Positions 35,416-49,400 of a stretch of DNA of 64,000 bases are shown piece after piece. The stretch lies in NCBI GenBank assembly GCA_947184155.2, contig CAMXCT020000125.1, forward strand, positions 372,001 to 436,000, in the 5' to 3' direction. A program made the position numbers and the translations under genes. The notes under the pieces were generated by a model, which saw only the letters and a list, made by a program, of their open reading frames with translations, searched no databases and had not been told where the DNA came from. Positions within the stretch are counted from its first letter, which is position 1. Each line of letters starts with the position of its first letter. The stretch comes from Cladocopium goreaui. Its lineage: Eukaryota; Sar; Dinophyceae; Suessiales; Symbiodiniaceae.

Positions 35416-37260
35416 TTTTTCACTCCCAAAAGTTGGTGCTCACAATAGAGTACCATCCAAACAATTATATTATTCAGTAACTGAGCCACTCATGAGGTAC
35501 CCCTTTGAAAAATTGTCTGGATGCTGTTTTTTAATAAGGGTTTAATAAGGCATCTAATTATTTGGGAAACCTTGCATTTTAAACTCTTAACACAAATATG
35601 GCTTTCTAAAGTGAAAGGACCAGCTTTACCCAAAGAAAGGTGGAGAAAGGGTTTTTGTTTTTTTTTCACTCCCAAAAGTTGGTGCTCACAATAGAGTACC
35701 ATCCAAACAATTATATTATTGAGTAACTGAGCCACTCATGAGGTACCCCTTTGAAAAATTGTCTGGATGCTGTTTTTTTAATAAGGGTTTAATAAGGCAT
35801 CTAATTATTTGGAAAGCCTTGCATTTTAAAGTTTTAGCACAACTATGGCTTTCTACAGTAAAGGGGCCAGCTTTACCCAAAGAAAGGTGGAGAAAGGGTT
35901 TTGCTTTTTTTTTCACTCCCAAAAGTTGGTGCTCACAATAGAGTACCATCCAAACAATTATATTATTCAGTAACTGAGCCACTCATGAGGTACACCCTTG
36001 AAAAATTGTCTGGGTGCTGTTTTTTAATAAGGGTTTAATAAGGCATCTAATTATTTGGGAAACCTTGCATTTTAAAAGCTTTAACACAAATATGGCTTTC
36101 TACAGTAAAGGGACCAGCTTTAGCCAAAGAAAGGTGGAGAAAGGGTTTTGTGTTTTTTTTCACTCCCAAAAGTGGGTGCTCACAATAGAGTACCATCCAA
36201 ACAATTATATTATTCAGTAACTGAGCCACTCATGAGGTACACCCTTGAAAAATTGTCTGGATGCTGTTTTTTAATAAGGGTTTAATAAGGCACCTAATTA
36301 TTTGGGAAAGCTTGCATTTTAAAGTTTTATCACAACTATGGCTTTCTAAAGTGAAAGGACCAGCTTTACCCAAAGAAAGGTGGAGAAAGGGTTTCGTTTT
36401 TTTTTCACTCCAAAAAGTTGGTGCTCACAATAGAGTACCATCCAAACAATTATATTATTCAGTAACTGAGCCACTCATGAGGTACCCCTTTGAAAAATTG
36501 TCTGGATGCTGTTTTTTAAAAAGGGTTTAATAAGGCATCTAATTATTTGGAAAGCCTTGCATTTTAAAGTTTTAACACAAATATGGCTTTCTAAAGTAAA
36601 GGGACCAGCTTTACCCAAAGAAAGGTGGAGGAAGGGTTTTGCTTTTTTTTTTCACTCCCAAAAGTGGGTGCTCACAATAGAGTACCATCCAAACAATTAT
36701 ATTATTGAGTAACTGAGCCACTCATGAGGTACCCCCTTGAAAAATTGTCTGAGTGCTGTTTTTAAATAAGGGTTTAATAAGGCATCTAATTATTTGGGAA
36801 ACCTTGCATTTTAAAGCTTGAACACAAATATGGTTTTCTAAAGTAAAAGGACCAGCTTTACCCAAAGAAATGTGGAGAAAGGGTTTTGTTTTTTTTTTCA
36901 CTCCCAAAAGTTGGTGCTCACAATAGAGTACCATCCAAACAATTATATTATTGAGTAACTGAGCCACTCATGAGGTACCCCCTTGAAAAATTGTTTGGGT
37001 GTTGTTTTTTAATAAGGGTTTAATAAGGCATCTAATTATTTGGGAAACTTTGCATTTTAAACTTTAAACACAAATATGGCTTTCTAAAGTGAAAGGACCA
37101 GCTTTACCCAAAGAAAGGTGGAGAAAGGGTTTTGTTTTTTTTCACTCCCAAAAGTTGGTGCTCACAATAGAGTAACATCCAAACAATTATATTATTGAGG
37201 AACTGAGCCACTCATGAGGTACCCCCTTCAAAAATTGTCTGAGTGCTGTTTTTTTGAATA
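35416..37260. repeat. 246-bp satellite, about 7.5 copies
   Basis: The phrase AAAGTTGGTGCTCACAATAG recurs every 245-248 bp from about 35427 to about 37150. Monomers are over 90% alike by eye, with a variable T-run at each boundary and small differences (CAGTAACTGAG vs GAGTAACTGAG). The last monomer decays after 37255. Repeated 60-90-codon minus-strand frames (LLNNIIVWMVLYCEHQ) are monomer by-products. Confidence 0.95.
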
Positions 37261-38597
37261 AGTATTTGGAAACAATAATTTAAAGTATTTGGAAAAATAA
37301 TTTTAAACACAAACCAAAAAATAATTGAAAAAATAAAAATAAATTTAAAGTAATTATTTGGAAAAAAATGAAAAATATGGAAAAATCTCACAATAGAGAT
37401 CCCCCCCAACAATTAGCATGTGACTGAATAAGGAGCAAGAAATTTCTCACAATAGGGTACCATCTCTTTAATCATTCCCAAACACTAATCGAACCTGGCC
37501 ATGAAGAAACCTCCTTTTACAAACAGCTCTCCGGGAAAAAAACAAAACAATACAAAACATGTAAATAGAATACTTGGCATTTCCCCAGCCAATCAGGTTG
37601 GACTCCACGGCATATTTCTCCACTCTCCGCGACTCCCCGCGTCGGTCTACGGTCTGCTTTGAGTCTGCGCGGTCTCCCGGGGTTCCCGCCGGTCACAAAG
37701 CGGCCAGGGCTCAAAATCGCAGTCAAGGCCTGGCAGGGCAACGTCAGGACTGGATCTCATGTGGACCATCCTCACATTTTTGATCCATGATGGCATGATG
37801 GGTGATTTTTCCAGAATGAGGATGGAGACTCCCTGAGAATGGCATGGATTCTTGGTGAAGAATTTCGACAAGGAAGTGGTGAATGGGGATATCTTACCGA
37901 CAATGGCTTCAGTGAAATGGGTGGTGGTTACCATTGGTTACCTAAACAGGGTTAAAACATGTTGGAAGTATGTATGCTGATGCAGATTTCTGGGAGTTTG
38001 TTGCTTAGAATTGGGATGATGTGACTATTTAAGGCTATCTACAACAGGTAGGGAACTCATTGTGGGATTCAATGGCCGCGTTCGTGCCTGCACAAATGCT
38101 ACGAACTTGGGCGGCACATTGAAAATTGCACTTTGCAAAAAAACACACAAAACTATTGCGCCCATCCGTGAAACGTAAAACGGTACATGACATGTATAGT
38201 ATACATATTGATGTGTGTGCTTGCATGCAGGTCTGTACATGCTTTGAGAAGCTTCAAGATGCTTTAAGTACATCACTTATGAAAAACAAAACCTCCATTG
38301 TACACCTGGATCCCAGGTGGACCATCCACGTCACACAGTCTCACTTGGACGTCACTTGGCCCCATGGGTCCCAGCTGTTTCTATTGATTTCAGATGTTCA
38401 ATACAAAGGCCAGTCTGGGTAATTTGTCTTAAAACTAGAGAAACAAAAATTGGAGCTTAAAATATACACTGCCGTAAACAAACAGTTCAATGTGGAGAAC
38501 CCACTATTTGTCAATCATTTTCCCGGCGAAACCATTTTTTTAAGGGTTTTCCACATCTTTTGGTACACGTTTACCCCAGGAACGTCTCCGGCCTGGA
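37261..38597. other. unique region with one exon-like patch
   Basis: 37261-37450 is AT-rich sequence decaying from the satellite. 37580-37745 is GC-rich and open on both strands (minus frame ALTAILSPGRFVTGGN after CTGCCAG|G; plus frame LDSTAYFSTLRDSPRR), so it is probably an exon of unassigned strand. 37746-38597 shows no convincing exon. Confidence 0.35.
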
Positions 38598-39706
38598 TCA
38601 ATGCCCTCCATGCCCTCCTTTCTGCTGCGCGGCCATGGGTTTGGTCAAGAACTCCTCGTAGTAGTACTCATGGCAATCCTCGGCCGTGGTTCCCATGGCT
38701 GGGGAAAGCAACAAAAACATGGAGACTTGGGGGGGCTGACTCGAAGTATGTATCCTATACATACATATGTATACATATGTGTGTGTGTATGTATGTATGT
38801 ATTGTATTGCGTTGTATTGTATTGTATTGTATTGTAATGCAATGCAATGTACTGTAATGTAATGTAATGTATGTGTGTGCGCGCCATATGAAGTGATGTA
38901 GTTGTTTAAAGCAGTATATCTGATCAAACATGTCAGTGCCATATCAGCATACGGTTTGAGGTGGTAAAATAGCATTGAAAATGATTGATGCCGACGCATT
39001 TCCATGTTTCCCGTGCAATTAGGAATCCAACCATGTCCTAGTTTGAATCACATTCTGCCAGCGATCTTCCAATCACAACAAGCCATACATGAATCCCCCC
39101 AATCATCAAACAACAGCAACAACAAAAACAACAACAGCAACAACAATAACAACCAACAACCAGGTCACGCCGTGGCCAGCGGCCTGTGGGCCGCAGGCAT
39201 GATCAGTTTTAGCTTATCATCATCATCATCAGCATCATCATCATCATCATCAGCATCATCATCAGCATCATCATCATCGTCGTCGTCATCGTCATCATCA
39301 TCGTCCGGGTCCTTTGTGCAGGTTCCTTTCTTTTTTCGGTTCGTGCTGCTTACACAGCGTAGATGTGCAAATGTGCAAGAACGCTACCTCAACGTAGCAT
39401 GACGTCGCTCAGCAAGCGTACATGAACGTTATTACCCTACCCCACCCCACCCCACCCCACCCCAATAAGGACAAAAAAGGCAACAAAAACAAACAATCAG
39501 CTTTCACACACAGGCCGCGTGTCACGGCGCCAGCAACAACCAACAACCAACAACCAACAAACAACCAACAACCAACAACCACAACAACCACAACAACCAC
39601 AACAACCACAACAACCACAACAACAACCACAACGACAACGACCACAACGACAACGACTACGACAACGACTACGACCACGAGGACGAGGACGAGGACGACG
39701 ACGACG

Positions 39707-39744
<38 letters not shown>

Positions 39745-39872
39745 CACAACCACAACAACAACAACAACAACAGCCACAACCACAACCACAACCACAACCA
39801 CAACGACAACGACAACGACAACGACAGCGACAGCGACAACCACAACCACAACCACAACCACAACAACCACGA

Positions 39873-39907
<35 letters not shown>

Positions 39908-39918
39908 ACAACAACAAG

Positions 39919-39959
<41 letters not shown>

Positions 39960-40194
39960 GCAGCAGCAGCAACAGCAGCAACAGCAACAGTGGCAGCTGC
40001 AACAACACTAGCAGCAACAACAACACTGGCGGCAGCAGCAGCGGCAGCGGCAGCAACAGCAACAGCAACCACAACCGGCCATGCCTTTGTCGATGTCGAG
40101 GCTCCAAGTTCCCCTTCCTCCAAGGAGGATATCCGATGGACTTGGGGTTGGCCCAAGCACGGAGGCAATCGTAGAAGTCCACCAGGCAGGGCAT
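38598..40194 (-). CDS. possible very small Cys-containing protein (three-exon model)
   Basis: Proposed exons: 40153-40194 (MPCLVDFYDCLRAW), 39169-39183 (a 15-nt microexon, AAGHG), 38598-38678 (DCHEYYYEEFLTKPMAAQQ, then a Gly/His tail and TGA). Joined in phase this gives about 45 residues with three cysteines, reminiscent in layout of small CHCH-type mitochondrial proteins, but the spacing (C-x6-C-x10-C) does not match twin CX9C. An AG at 40259-40260 after CCGCAG could receive the spliced leader. The two outer exons are protein-like and the last ends in a stop. The microexon and the claim that the outer exons belong together are speculative. Alternatively the frame is open upstream of the ATG (SLSNDSLRKT), giving a longer N-terminus. 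Confidence 0.35.
38790..38880. repeat. TGTAT / ATGTA short tandem tract
   Basis: (TATG)n then (TTGTA)n and (TAATG)n. It begins about 110 bp upstream of the last exon of the small-protein model and lies in its intron. Confidence 0.85.
39215..39305. repeat. TCATCA trinucleotide tract
   Basis: (TCA)n with CGT/GCA interruptions, in the same intron as the CAACAA tract. It gives a poly-Ser artefact. Confidence 0.9.
39425..40075. repeat. CAACAA / ACAACG / CCACAA trinucleotide-hexanucleotide tract (650 bp)
   Basis: Ordered sub-blocks run CCCCACCCCA, AACCAACAACC, CCACAACAA, ACGACAACG, CCACAACCACAA, CAGCAA and AGCAGCAGC. On the plus strand it reads poly-Thr, poly-Gln or poly-Asn, on the minus strand poly-Val, poly-Cys or poly-Leu; these long frames are artefacts. 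It lies in the first intron of the small-protein model. Confidence 0.95.
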
Positions 40195-40446
40195 GGTTTT
40201 TCTCAGCGAGTCGTTAGAGAGCGAAAAGCGAGAAGCGCAGTTGGGCCGGCAAAAAATGCTGCGGTTTGGATGGGAGCTGTTGGGTTGGTTGAAATGTCCC
40301 AAAAGACCCGGCACTTACTCCATTTTTCTATGAATGATCATAATTTCCATTCTCAAAACATTAGATATTTCAGGGTAATTTCGGGTACCCTCCAGTGTGG
40401 GACAAATGCTACATCTGGAAAGCAGCAACAGCCGCCCGACTTGGAC
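40195..40446. promoter_or_regulatory. short intergenic gap between tandem minus-strand genes
   Basis: About 250 bp separate the last exon placed for the upstream gene from the ATG of the small-protein model, and the upstream gene could read through to a stop at 40315. Such tight head-to-tail spacing fits co-transcription with trans-splicing (inference). Confidence 0.35.
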
Positions 40447-43400
40447 CTCTTCAGAAGCTTGCTCCACCAGAGCGCGAACGTCCTCCCCCACCACAGGCAA
40501 TGCCTGGGCCGGTCATCTGGTGAAATGCCCCGGGATGCTGCGCAACGGCCGCTGCGCCTCCTGCTTGGCGAGAGAGAGGTAACGGAGCTCCTGGCCCACC
40601 TGCAAAGGACCAAAACTTGGATTTGCTTCAGGAACCCTCAACAAATAAAAACATCTGTCCTGTAGATTCCCCAAGCAATGGATTTCTCATTGAAAAAATC
40701 TTGCTCTGAGTGTGCATGTGCTTTTTCATGGAGCTTAAAGTATTCATGGGCACGGAATTCAAAGCATGGAAAGTCCAAGATGTGTCTTTCTGATTGGTGG
40801 TGAGCATGCATGAGTTGACTTTGGATTTTGTGAGTGGAATACGGATGGTCCCAGGGTTTACTCCATGATATCCTGAATCCTGAAATGGGACAATCAGAGG
40901 CTTTTTGATTCACGAGATTAATTGGGGACTTAATGCGGGCTATCGCCCACCAGTGATACTCTGAAACGGTTGTCAAGGAGAGGGTAGCTGGGTACAGAAA
41001 CCAGAAAAGTTGGTTCCATTTTTGCGGATCTCTTACAAACATTCACTAATAATCAATTTCTAGGGCTGAGTTATAGTTTCGCCGTCTCAACGGCTCTATT
41101 TTCTGCTTATATCAACCGGCCATAAGAATAGACTTTGGTAAAGTCTTCCCAAAATAGTGGTACTTCACTGTTCTATAAGTCTATTTGGGCATGGGTCAAA
41201 ATCAGGTAGCCCAAAAATTGAATGCTTGTCAGTAAAAATAGACTACGATCTGCGGCCCCCGGGTCTTGATATCCGAATCCATTTGGGGATTACTCCTAGT
41301 CATAGTTCATCAGGACCTCACCAGACCGCCGATCGGCAATGATCGGCACCTGCTTGTCTTCCACTCTGAGCATAGAAACCTCCGAGGTCTCAGCTGAGAC
41401 CTGAAGGCTACGAATCCGTGGAACCACCAGGGTTTCAACGTGATCTGACTGGGTTTGCTGGGTTTATCCTGAAAAAATGGAACGGTACCATGTCATCCCC
41501 TTCTTCAATCATAGTTGTTTTTTCCTATAAAATGGCTATATTGGGTGAGATATACCATGACATTTACCAATTTTGAATTTTGAGACCAAACCCTGCCTGG
41601 TTAACACATTTTTTCATCAGCACGTATGATCTGATAAATAAATAAATAAACAAATAAATATATATATATATATATATACATCATATGATAATATTCTTAC
41701 TTACATTGATTACATATCAAAGACATCGGCACTGAAGATAGCATCTTGAGTGTTCACAGTGCCTGGTGTCTGGCAATGGGTCCTCGTGGTGACTGGGGTT
41801 GGTTTTCAGGCAATTTAGCAATCAGTCTCCGTTCGTAAAGTTTGGGTCTTCGCTTCTGAACCAAGTCTCACCAACGTATCGTTTTCTTTGCAACTTTGGG
41901 AGGTAGATCCAGGTCGGTATGATGTACACAACAAATGTGCGACACAAGCGCAAGATAGTCGTCAAATGCAACACCTTGGTGCCCCGTCAGCTTCGGCCTC
42001 TGGTTGAGGCTCCAATGGGGAGTTTTTGATTCGACCTGACGCTTGTGGACACAATGGGCACCCTGAGCTGTCGGGGTATCTGTGAGATTCTGTGCTAAGT
42101 CGGCTATGTGAAAGCGTGCTCTCAAGTTCATAAACCATCATAAGCCATCATTATTAGTCACAAGTTCATAAACCATCATAAGCCATCATTATTAGTCACA
42201 AGTTCATAAACCAATCATAAACCATCATTAGCTAAACACTTAAATTCATAAACATCTTCGAGCCATCATAAACTTCATCAACCAGCCGATTTCGGGGACC
42301 AATTCCAGCACCAAACGGTGAGACTTTGCTTTCACCAGTCGCTTGGATGAGTAAAAAATCTTCAAGATCATTTAAAATCAACGCTGTGTAGGAAGGGCCG
42401 TTTTTCCACCTTTTTTAAGCTGCAGCAAGAGTAATCAATGTTGCGAGAGATTCGATTCAGTTCTCAACTTGCCAACCTTGAAGGAAACCAATTCATCAAT
42501 TATATCGTTCACAAAGCTAGACCGAATCTTATGCCCAGTATTTTACTCCATGTCTCTCTCTGGTGAATCTGGCCACGAGATGCCATAAGCAAATGAGGTC
42601 CATGCAATTTCACAGCAAACTGAGATCAGCAACAAAGTTGTATACATACATCTATATATACATAATATGTATATGCATTTAACAAAAAACTATAGTAATA
42701 ATGTAAAACGTGTGTGTATGTAAAACACCATATTATATATATAAACAATATAATATACTATAATATATTACATTGTATTTTAAAATAAAATAATATAAAA
42801 TAAGATACGATAAGATAATAACTTAAAACAATTTGTAATATAGAATAAAATAATATAACATAATAGCACATCATATCATATGTAATTATAATGTGTATAT
42901 ATATATATATACATATTTGTAATATATGATATGTAAAACAACATAATGCATGTGACTGTTGAAAGATAGTCCTCCATGAAACTGGCTGCCAGTTTCAAAA
43001 CATCTCAAACAAAAAATCAAAAACGCCCAAGACCACCCTTCGCCACCGGATTCCATTTCGATTCACCATTTGCTGTTCAGAAATGCCATAACGACGACTT
43101 TGGCAAATGAATCACTTAATAACACCTCTCAATAATCCGCAAATTATTGGCTGACAATTATGGCTGATGACTGAATGCCACAATTTTCCGCTTCGCAGGA
43201 ACCGTCCATTCCTTGCCTTCCATCAGGAACTTGGGAGGCTTCGGTGGGTGTAGCCCACGCAGCTTAGCACCTCTTTTCAAAGTCAGTTGGGTATTTCCTA
43301 TGAAGGGATAATGAATATGACAAGCCAACTGTGATAATCCGTTCTTGGGGATTGTAATATTTTTTGAATGAAATAAAATAATATTGGGTTTACGGTTTAC

Positions 43401-46400
43401 CGTACACGAAGGGATTTCCCCTATAGTGACACATGATAAGGTTTATAGAATACGGGTGAAACCAGATATCTTTTGAAACTCAAAGATGACAGAAGATGTC
43501 AGGCATATCTGGGATTCAAGATAATAGATTTAACTTGCTATGTGGGTTGAAGTATTTCCCAAAATGAAATCTGTAACCAGTCGGGTCACTATGAACTTTT
43601 TTGTTCACAAAAACATTGCCGCAAAAAAAAACAGATAATGCACGAGCAATACAACTTGTGACCATCAACTTTGGATTCAATCACCAGAATTGGATCTTTT
43701 TCCGAACTCCAAAGCAAACGTGCCACCGCCAACACGATCGTGACACCGCTCGATGTGACAATCCATCGGCGACATCGGTTTCTGCAAGATGATCATCGTC
43801 GAAACATGAAAGGATTTTAAGACTATTCCCCGCTATGGTGCGAAGTGGCTAATCTATTCATGCTCCAGTTGTCTGGGCATTGGGATCCAGATATATCCAG
43901 ATCCTTTCAGGTCACAGTCACGGCTCCATTTCAGTTGGTCCAGTGCCATGATGCCTTTGTAGAGACATTCCTCTTGGTATAGTTCAATTCTACAGATGAA
44001 TCATATGAGTTTGTCTGATATATATATTATACATATATTATATATATATATTATATATATATAGTCCCCGAAATCTTGTCAAAGATGGTTCATAGTGTAT
44101 CATCACGGCGGTGCTAACGGGTACAACCCAGCTGTCAGACCTCCTTCCGGCGCTACAAGCCGCTCTTCCTGGCAGGGGACATGATCACTACAAATGTCTG
44201 TAGACTTTGTCCTTATTTTAAGGGAAATTCACCAAACAAACGTATCTACCACATGATTTTAATACATTGCAACCTTTTAAATGGACCAGATTCTCCTTGC
44301 CACAGTGTTCTACAGGTGCCAAGTTGTGTTTCTATCCACTGGTGGCCGGAAATCCATGGGCTGTGACCGACAAAAATCCTTCCCCGTCCCACAGGGATTT
44401 TTGACTTGGCGGCTAATGGGATATAAGATATCTTATGGAATTTAACTTTAACCATATTTAACCAACCAGTTACAGTGGAATGACTATCTGATATACCATC
44501 CGGTATCTGATATACCATCCGGTAATTCTTCAGACTTTGCGAGCTGGTATAGATAGCCCATTTAGCTTGATGATTCACTAATTGAACACGTGGTGGTTTT
44601 CGATAGCTACCTGAAAAAAAAACGGGAAATGTGAATCAGTGTTCATTGCCAAGTGCAAATTCCCAAGTATATCAGGGGGTTGTTCCCAACAATCCCAACT
44701 GTCCATCCAGTGGAAATGGCGGTGCACCCGGTACACCGAGTGATTTGGGGATCCCAATCACCATCATCCCATCGTTGGGTTGATCGGCAGCACATAGCCA
44801 GCTGTGGCGGGGCTGCCGCAGTGTTGAGCTTTGGGTGGATGTTATTAATTATCAATGCGTTACATAATTACATATAATTACATATGTATATATATATATA
44901 ACATAGACTATATGAATAATATGATCCTCAGTTGGCCTGTTAATATTCTTTTCAAACAATAGATCGTAGTTCATGGAAGATGCGTGAGGACTGCAGTTTC
45001 AATTTTGAAACAGCGAGCCAGTGAGGTGTGTACATGTATATATACATATAATCAAACCATATCATTCTCATGTGTGTCTCCCCCGAAGCTCCAGTACATG
45101 CTTTACATTCTCAGTGTTAAAGGCTTTCTTACATCTTCTAGACAAGCAATGAACCGCATAAAAAGGCACAATACATCAATATAAACGCATACATATATGA
45201 TGTACTGTATATATATATAAATATATATGTGTGTATGTTGCCTATGGATCCAAGTACCTCTGAGGAAGTATTTCCAGAATGATTGGGGGTTGCCTTCCAA
45301 AAGCATCTGGATCCAAATAGGTATTTCGGCCTCATACCAGCCCTGCACAGGTCGCAGCTTGGGCGGTTTGATCCAAAAGCAGGGCCCCGAGGACCTAGCG
45401 CGTGTCGCTGCTATGGAAATCCATGGGTTTCCCGTCCGGGAATCATCAACAAACAGTGGATTTTCCATAGCTATGTTAGAGCTATAAGTGTTATGCTTTC
45501 AGAACTTCAGAATCCATGAGCATTTAGACATGCAAATAGAATTCTAAAACTCCATTGTGATATAGTTTGGATAGAACTTGAATTGGACCTATAAAACAGC
45601 AACCTCATTGGTGGGTGTTTATCATCTACTGTATACAGAATACTATGGAAATGACCCTGTAATACAGCAAACACCATATGTGTATATATCTATATATATA
45701 CATACATACATACATACTATGCACAAAAAAATCAGGATAGAGGTCAAACAAAAACATACTGACACAGTTAGACGTTTGGTAACTTAATATTTGGAGTCAT
45801 ATGTGTATATGTGCATATATATATATATACAATTGTATACATACATATATAGAGTTATGTGTGTATATGTGTGTATACAAAGTGAAAACTATGTGTATAA
45901 TGTATATATTTATATATCTGTGTCAAACTGTTGGTAATCCCGGGATTTCCTTTGAACATAACATAAAACCACTACTGGTTGGTGGTTTTAACCATCTTGA
46001 AAAATATGAAAGTCAATGGAAAGGATTAGCCCGTATATATGTGGTGGAAAATAAAAAAACGTTCCAAACCACCAGCTTACTTCTGTTCTCAAAGCATCTT
46101 TTCCAGTCCCATCTCTACTTGGAAAGGTGGAAGTGCGGAGCTTCGAGATTCTGATACTGCTCCTCCTGTACCACCACGCACAGGTTTCACCCCACAAAAA
46201 GGTACCATAGAATCAACGGTTCATGGAGGCTGTTCCCAAAGAATCCAGCCTGGTAAACATCCCCAGTGAGGCCAGAAATGCAATGGTGGCGATGCCATGC
46301 CTGCCATCGGCTGGGAAGATCTCAAGCTGTTTTTGGGGTAGGCTACAGAACAGGAAATCATATGGCTTTGCCATCCATTTTTTTGGGTCGTTTCTACGAC

Positions 46401-49400
46401 GTAAAGAAAAAACAGCAGGGCCAATTCGCTGCAACATCAACTCATGGCACGATGTCCCAAGGTTTCACCATGTGTGTGTGTGTGTCTGTGTGTGTTGATT
46501 GACATGTATACCCGTGGTAGTAAGATTAAATAATACAGTTTAGCAAACTGCAAAAGGCTATCTGAAGATAATCATCCCATTTAACATATTTTAACATCGT
46601 CTACCGATTATGTATGATGAGATCGCACTGAGGTCGCTACAATTCATCCAGCTATACGGCTATACGTGCTACTGTAATGTGAATAAAGTCGCTAGGGGGC
46701 GGACCGGCCAAAGGCAGCTATAGATCAGGACTTGGAAGTGGAGAATGCTGTAGGATATGGTTCATCATACAATACCACCTGTAGGATATGAGATACCTTC
46801 GAAAAAATGAACAAGCACATCTAATGAATGTACTTGCCCGTCAATCTAGTTTCAAGGAGTAAATCTCTAGGCACATATCCATTTATTTGGTCCTGAACCA
46901 ATGGTTGCCTGCAGATTTGTCCTATCAATCCCAGGTGAATATGTCCTTCTCCTAGCGCCCAGGGCGGCATGGACACATACCTGGTGGCTTCGAGCTTGGA
47001 ACAAGTGGGAGATATTGGGAGCTTGGGAACCTTTTTGGCCTGGATTTTTTCCGGAAGTGGTGATCACCAACAGTTGCTGCTTTCAATCCGTCCGGAAAAA
47101 GCAAGGCACTTATGGTAGGATAGGTAAAGCCCATTCAAAATTGCTTAAGTCAAGCTGTACACTATGAGGATCTATGTAGGGGGCATTTTGGATTGCAGCC
47201 ACCGAAACGTCACTTTACGAATTACATCAATTTACCATAATTTACCCCTATGTTTACCAACCAGTTTGGGGGGTGGTAAAACCACAGCTGACACCACCAG
47301 CTGAAACCACTTTTAGACAGTCCGTTTTCTCGTAGATTCCAAGCGCAGCGGCCCGCCGCCAGGTGAACTTCGCAACCAATTCGAATATACGTAATGTATA
47401 TGTGCAGTGTGTATGTATATATATATATATGATGTAAATAAATAAATAAACATATATAATATGTATGTGCTCAGATATGTGCATATAAAATATGTAATTA
47501 TGTATATATAAAAATATAATTGCATATATGTATTGGATTGTATCGGTTGGAGTATTGGCCAGTTCCCACCTTCTACCAATCATTTTCGAATACCACGATC
47601 CATCCCAGGAAATCGGGGGTAAACATGTCTGACCAATGATTCCTGACAGCTTGGAGCCGATGAAGCATCAAATGGCTTAGTACTGACCTTTTAGACAGAC
47701 AAAGAAGTCTGAACTCAATGATCGGTTGACCAAAGATGCTCAACTTCTGCAAGTTTTTTTCCGGTTCCTCCGGTTGATCTGGGAGTTGGCCTGGCTACAC
47801 GTTTAGATCTGATGATGTGGTCGATGTACCATTGATCAAAAAAACCGAGCAGTTGGCAAACAAAAACCAACAACCATGTCCTTTTGGTAAAAATAGAGGG
47901 GCCTGTTTGGTATAACATCTATCATCATTTACCTGTTGTTAAAGGGGTTTGTGAAAAAACAACCTCTTTTTTCATCAACCAACCAATGGGAATCCCAGGC
48001 CTCCGCTATACTCACCCGATCAGGAACCTCACCCGAGGTGGCGCTGTAATCACAACAGCGCCTCCCAGTCGCCAAACTATACTAGACCACTGGACCACTG
48101 GACCTGTCTCACAGGTCTTCCCTCGCAAACAGGTACCAGTAAGGTTTCACACAGCGCCATCTGTGGTGAGTGACTTGATATTGAGAATGTATCTTTCATC
48201 ATGCCCAAATCGATTCTGGGCACCGTGCATGTTCAGAAATGAACCCATCTGGTAGTTGTGAGGTCGCTAAATTTTCCCCCAGTACACGAAAAGGAACACC
48301 AAGAGAACATCGTGGGGTAATCCCTGGGTGTCCGTCGAAGCAAACTAATGTATTGGGAGACTAGTTTCTACAGGCACTTCACCGTCTCTGAACCACTTGG
48401 GCTTAGTCCGAAATTGGATATATCATGATATAGCCCAACAGTATCTGAGCTCGTGGGATGATGAACGATATACCATTCCCAAGGTTCAACCTGGCTTTAC
48501 CCAAATGGATGCAGAAACTTAAAGCGATGACGCCATGTTACTGTAAAAATCATGGCACAATGATAACCATGTCCCTTGTGTTTTTCAAGGCATTCTTTTG
48601 GACAAGTCCATTTGACTATTCGTACTCATTCATGCCAGTCTTGTTTACGGCATGTATTTATATAAATATAATATATATATATATATATAATTATAATATA
48701 TATATACATACATATATATATATATATACATATATATATACATATACATATATATATACATATACATATATATATATATACAAATATATATATATATATA
48801 AATATATACACATATATATATAAAAGGGATTCCAAAAATTGGGGGTCTCCAACATGTATGGTATATATTGGAAAATCTTTTGAAAAAAGGATGATTTAGG
48901 GGTACCCCCTATTTCAGGAAATTCCCATATGTATATATATATATATACACATATATATATATATATATATCCAACCGCATTTTCATACAACCCTGAAAGC
49001 TTATTCCACCAATGAACAGCGCATGCCTCACTGCGGCGGCTGTCAGTGGCCGCTCAGCACGTCACTTTCTCCTGGCGAATCGACTGGTTTAGATAGACTG
49101 CTAGGCTTAGTTGCTTTAGTTTAGAGATCATGTTCCCCAAATATGTGTTGTACATGGTAAACAATAGCGCGCACATATTATATATAATATTAATTTTAGG
49201 TTTACATATGATATTATAGGTACTGATCAGAGATGCTCAACATATATGGAAAATAATGTTCTTATATATCTATATATCATTATATCTCTGTGTGTGTCTT
49301 CATCAGTTCTACCTAGCCAATGTGAAACGCACAATCACCTAGCACATACAGCATACAGCAAATAAATTATTGTTTGTTTTAAATAGCCCCAAGAAGTTCA

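Noticed and set aside
39409..40314. 301-codon poly-Val and 250-codon poly-Thr/Gln proteins
   Set aside because: By-products of the CAACAA/ACAACG tract. Only the short non-repetitive end (40153-40194) looks like an exon.
46901..47167. Plus-strand open frame ([18 protein letters not shown], also [17 protein letters not shown])
   Set aside because: The same bases give a minus-strand exon ([20 protein letters not shown]) with AG|G acceptor and GTATG donor that joins its neighbours in phase; still ambiguous.
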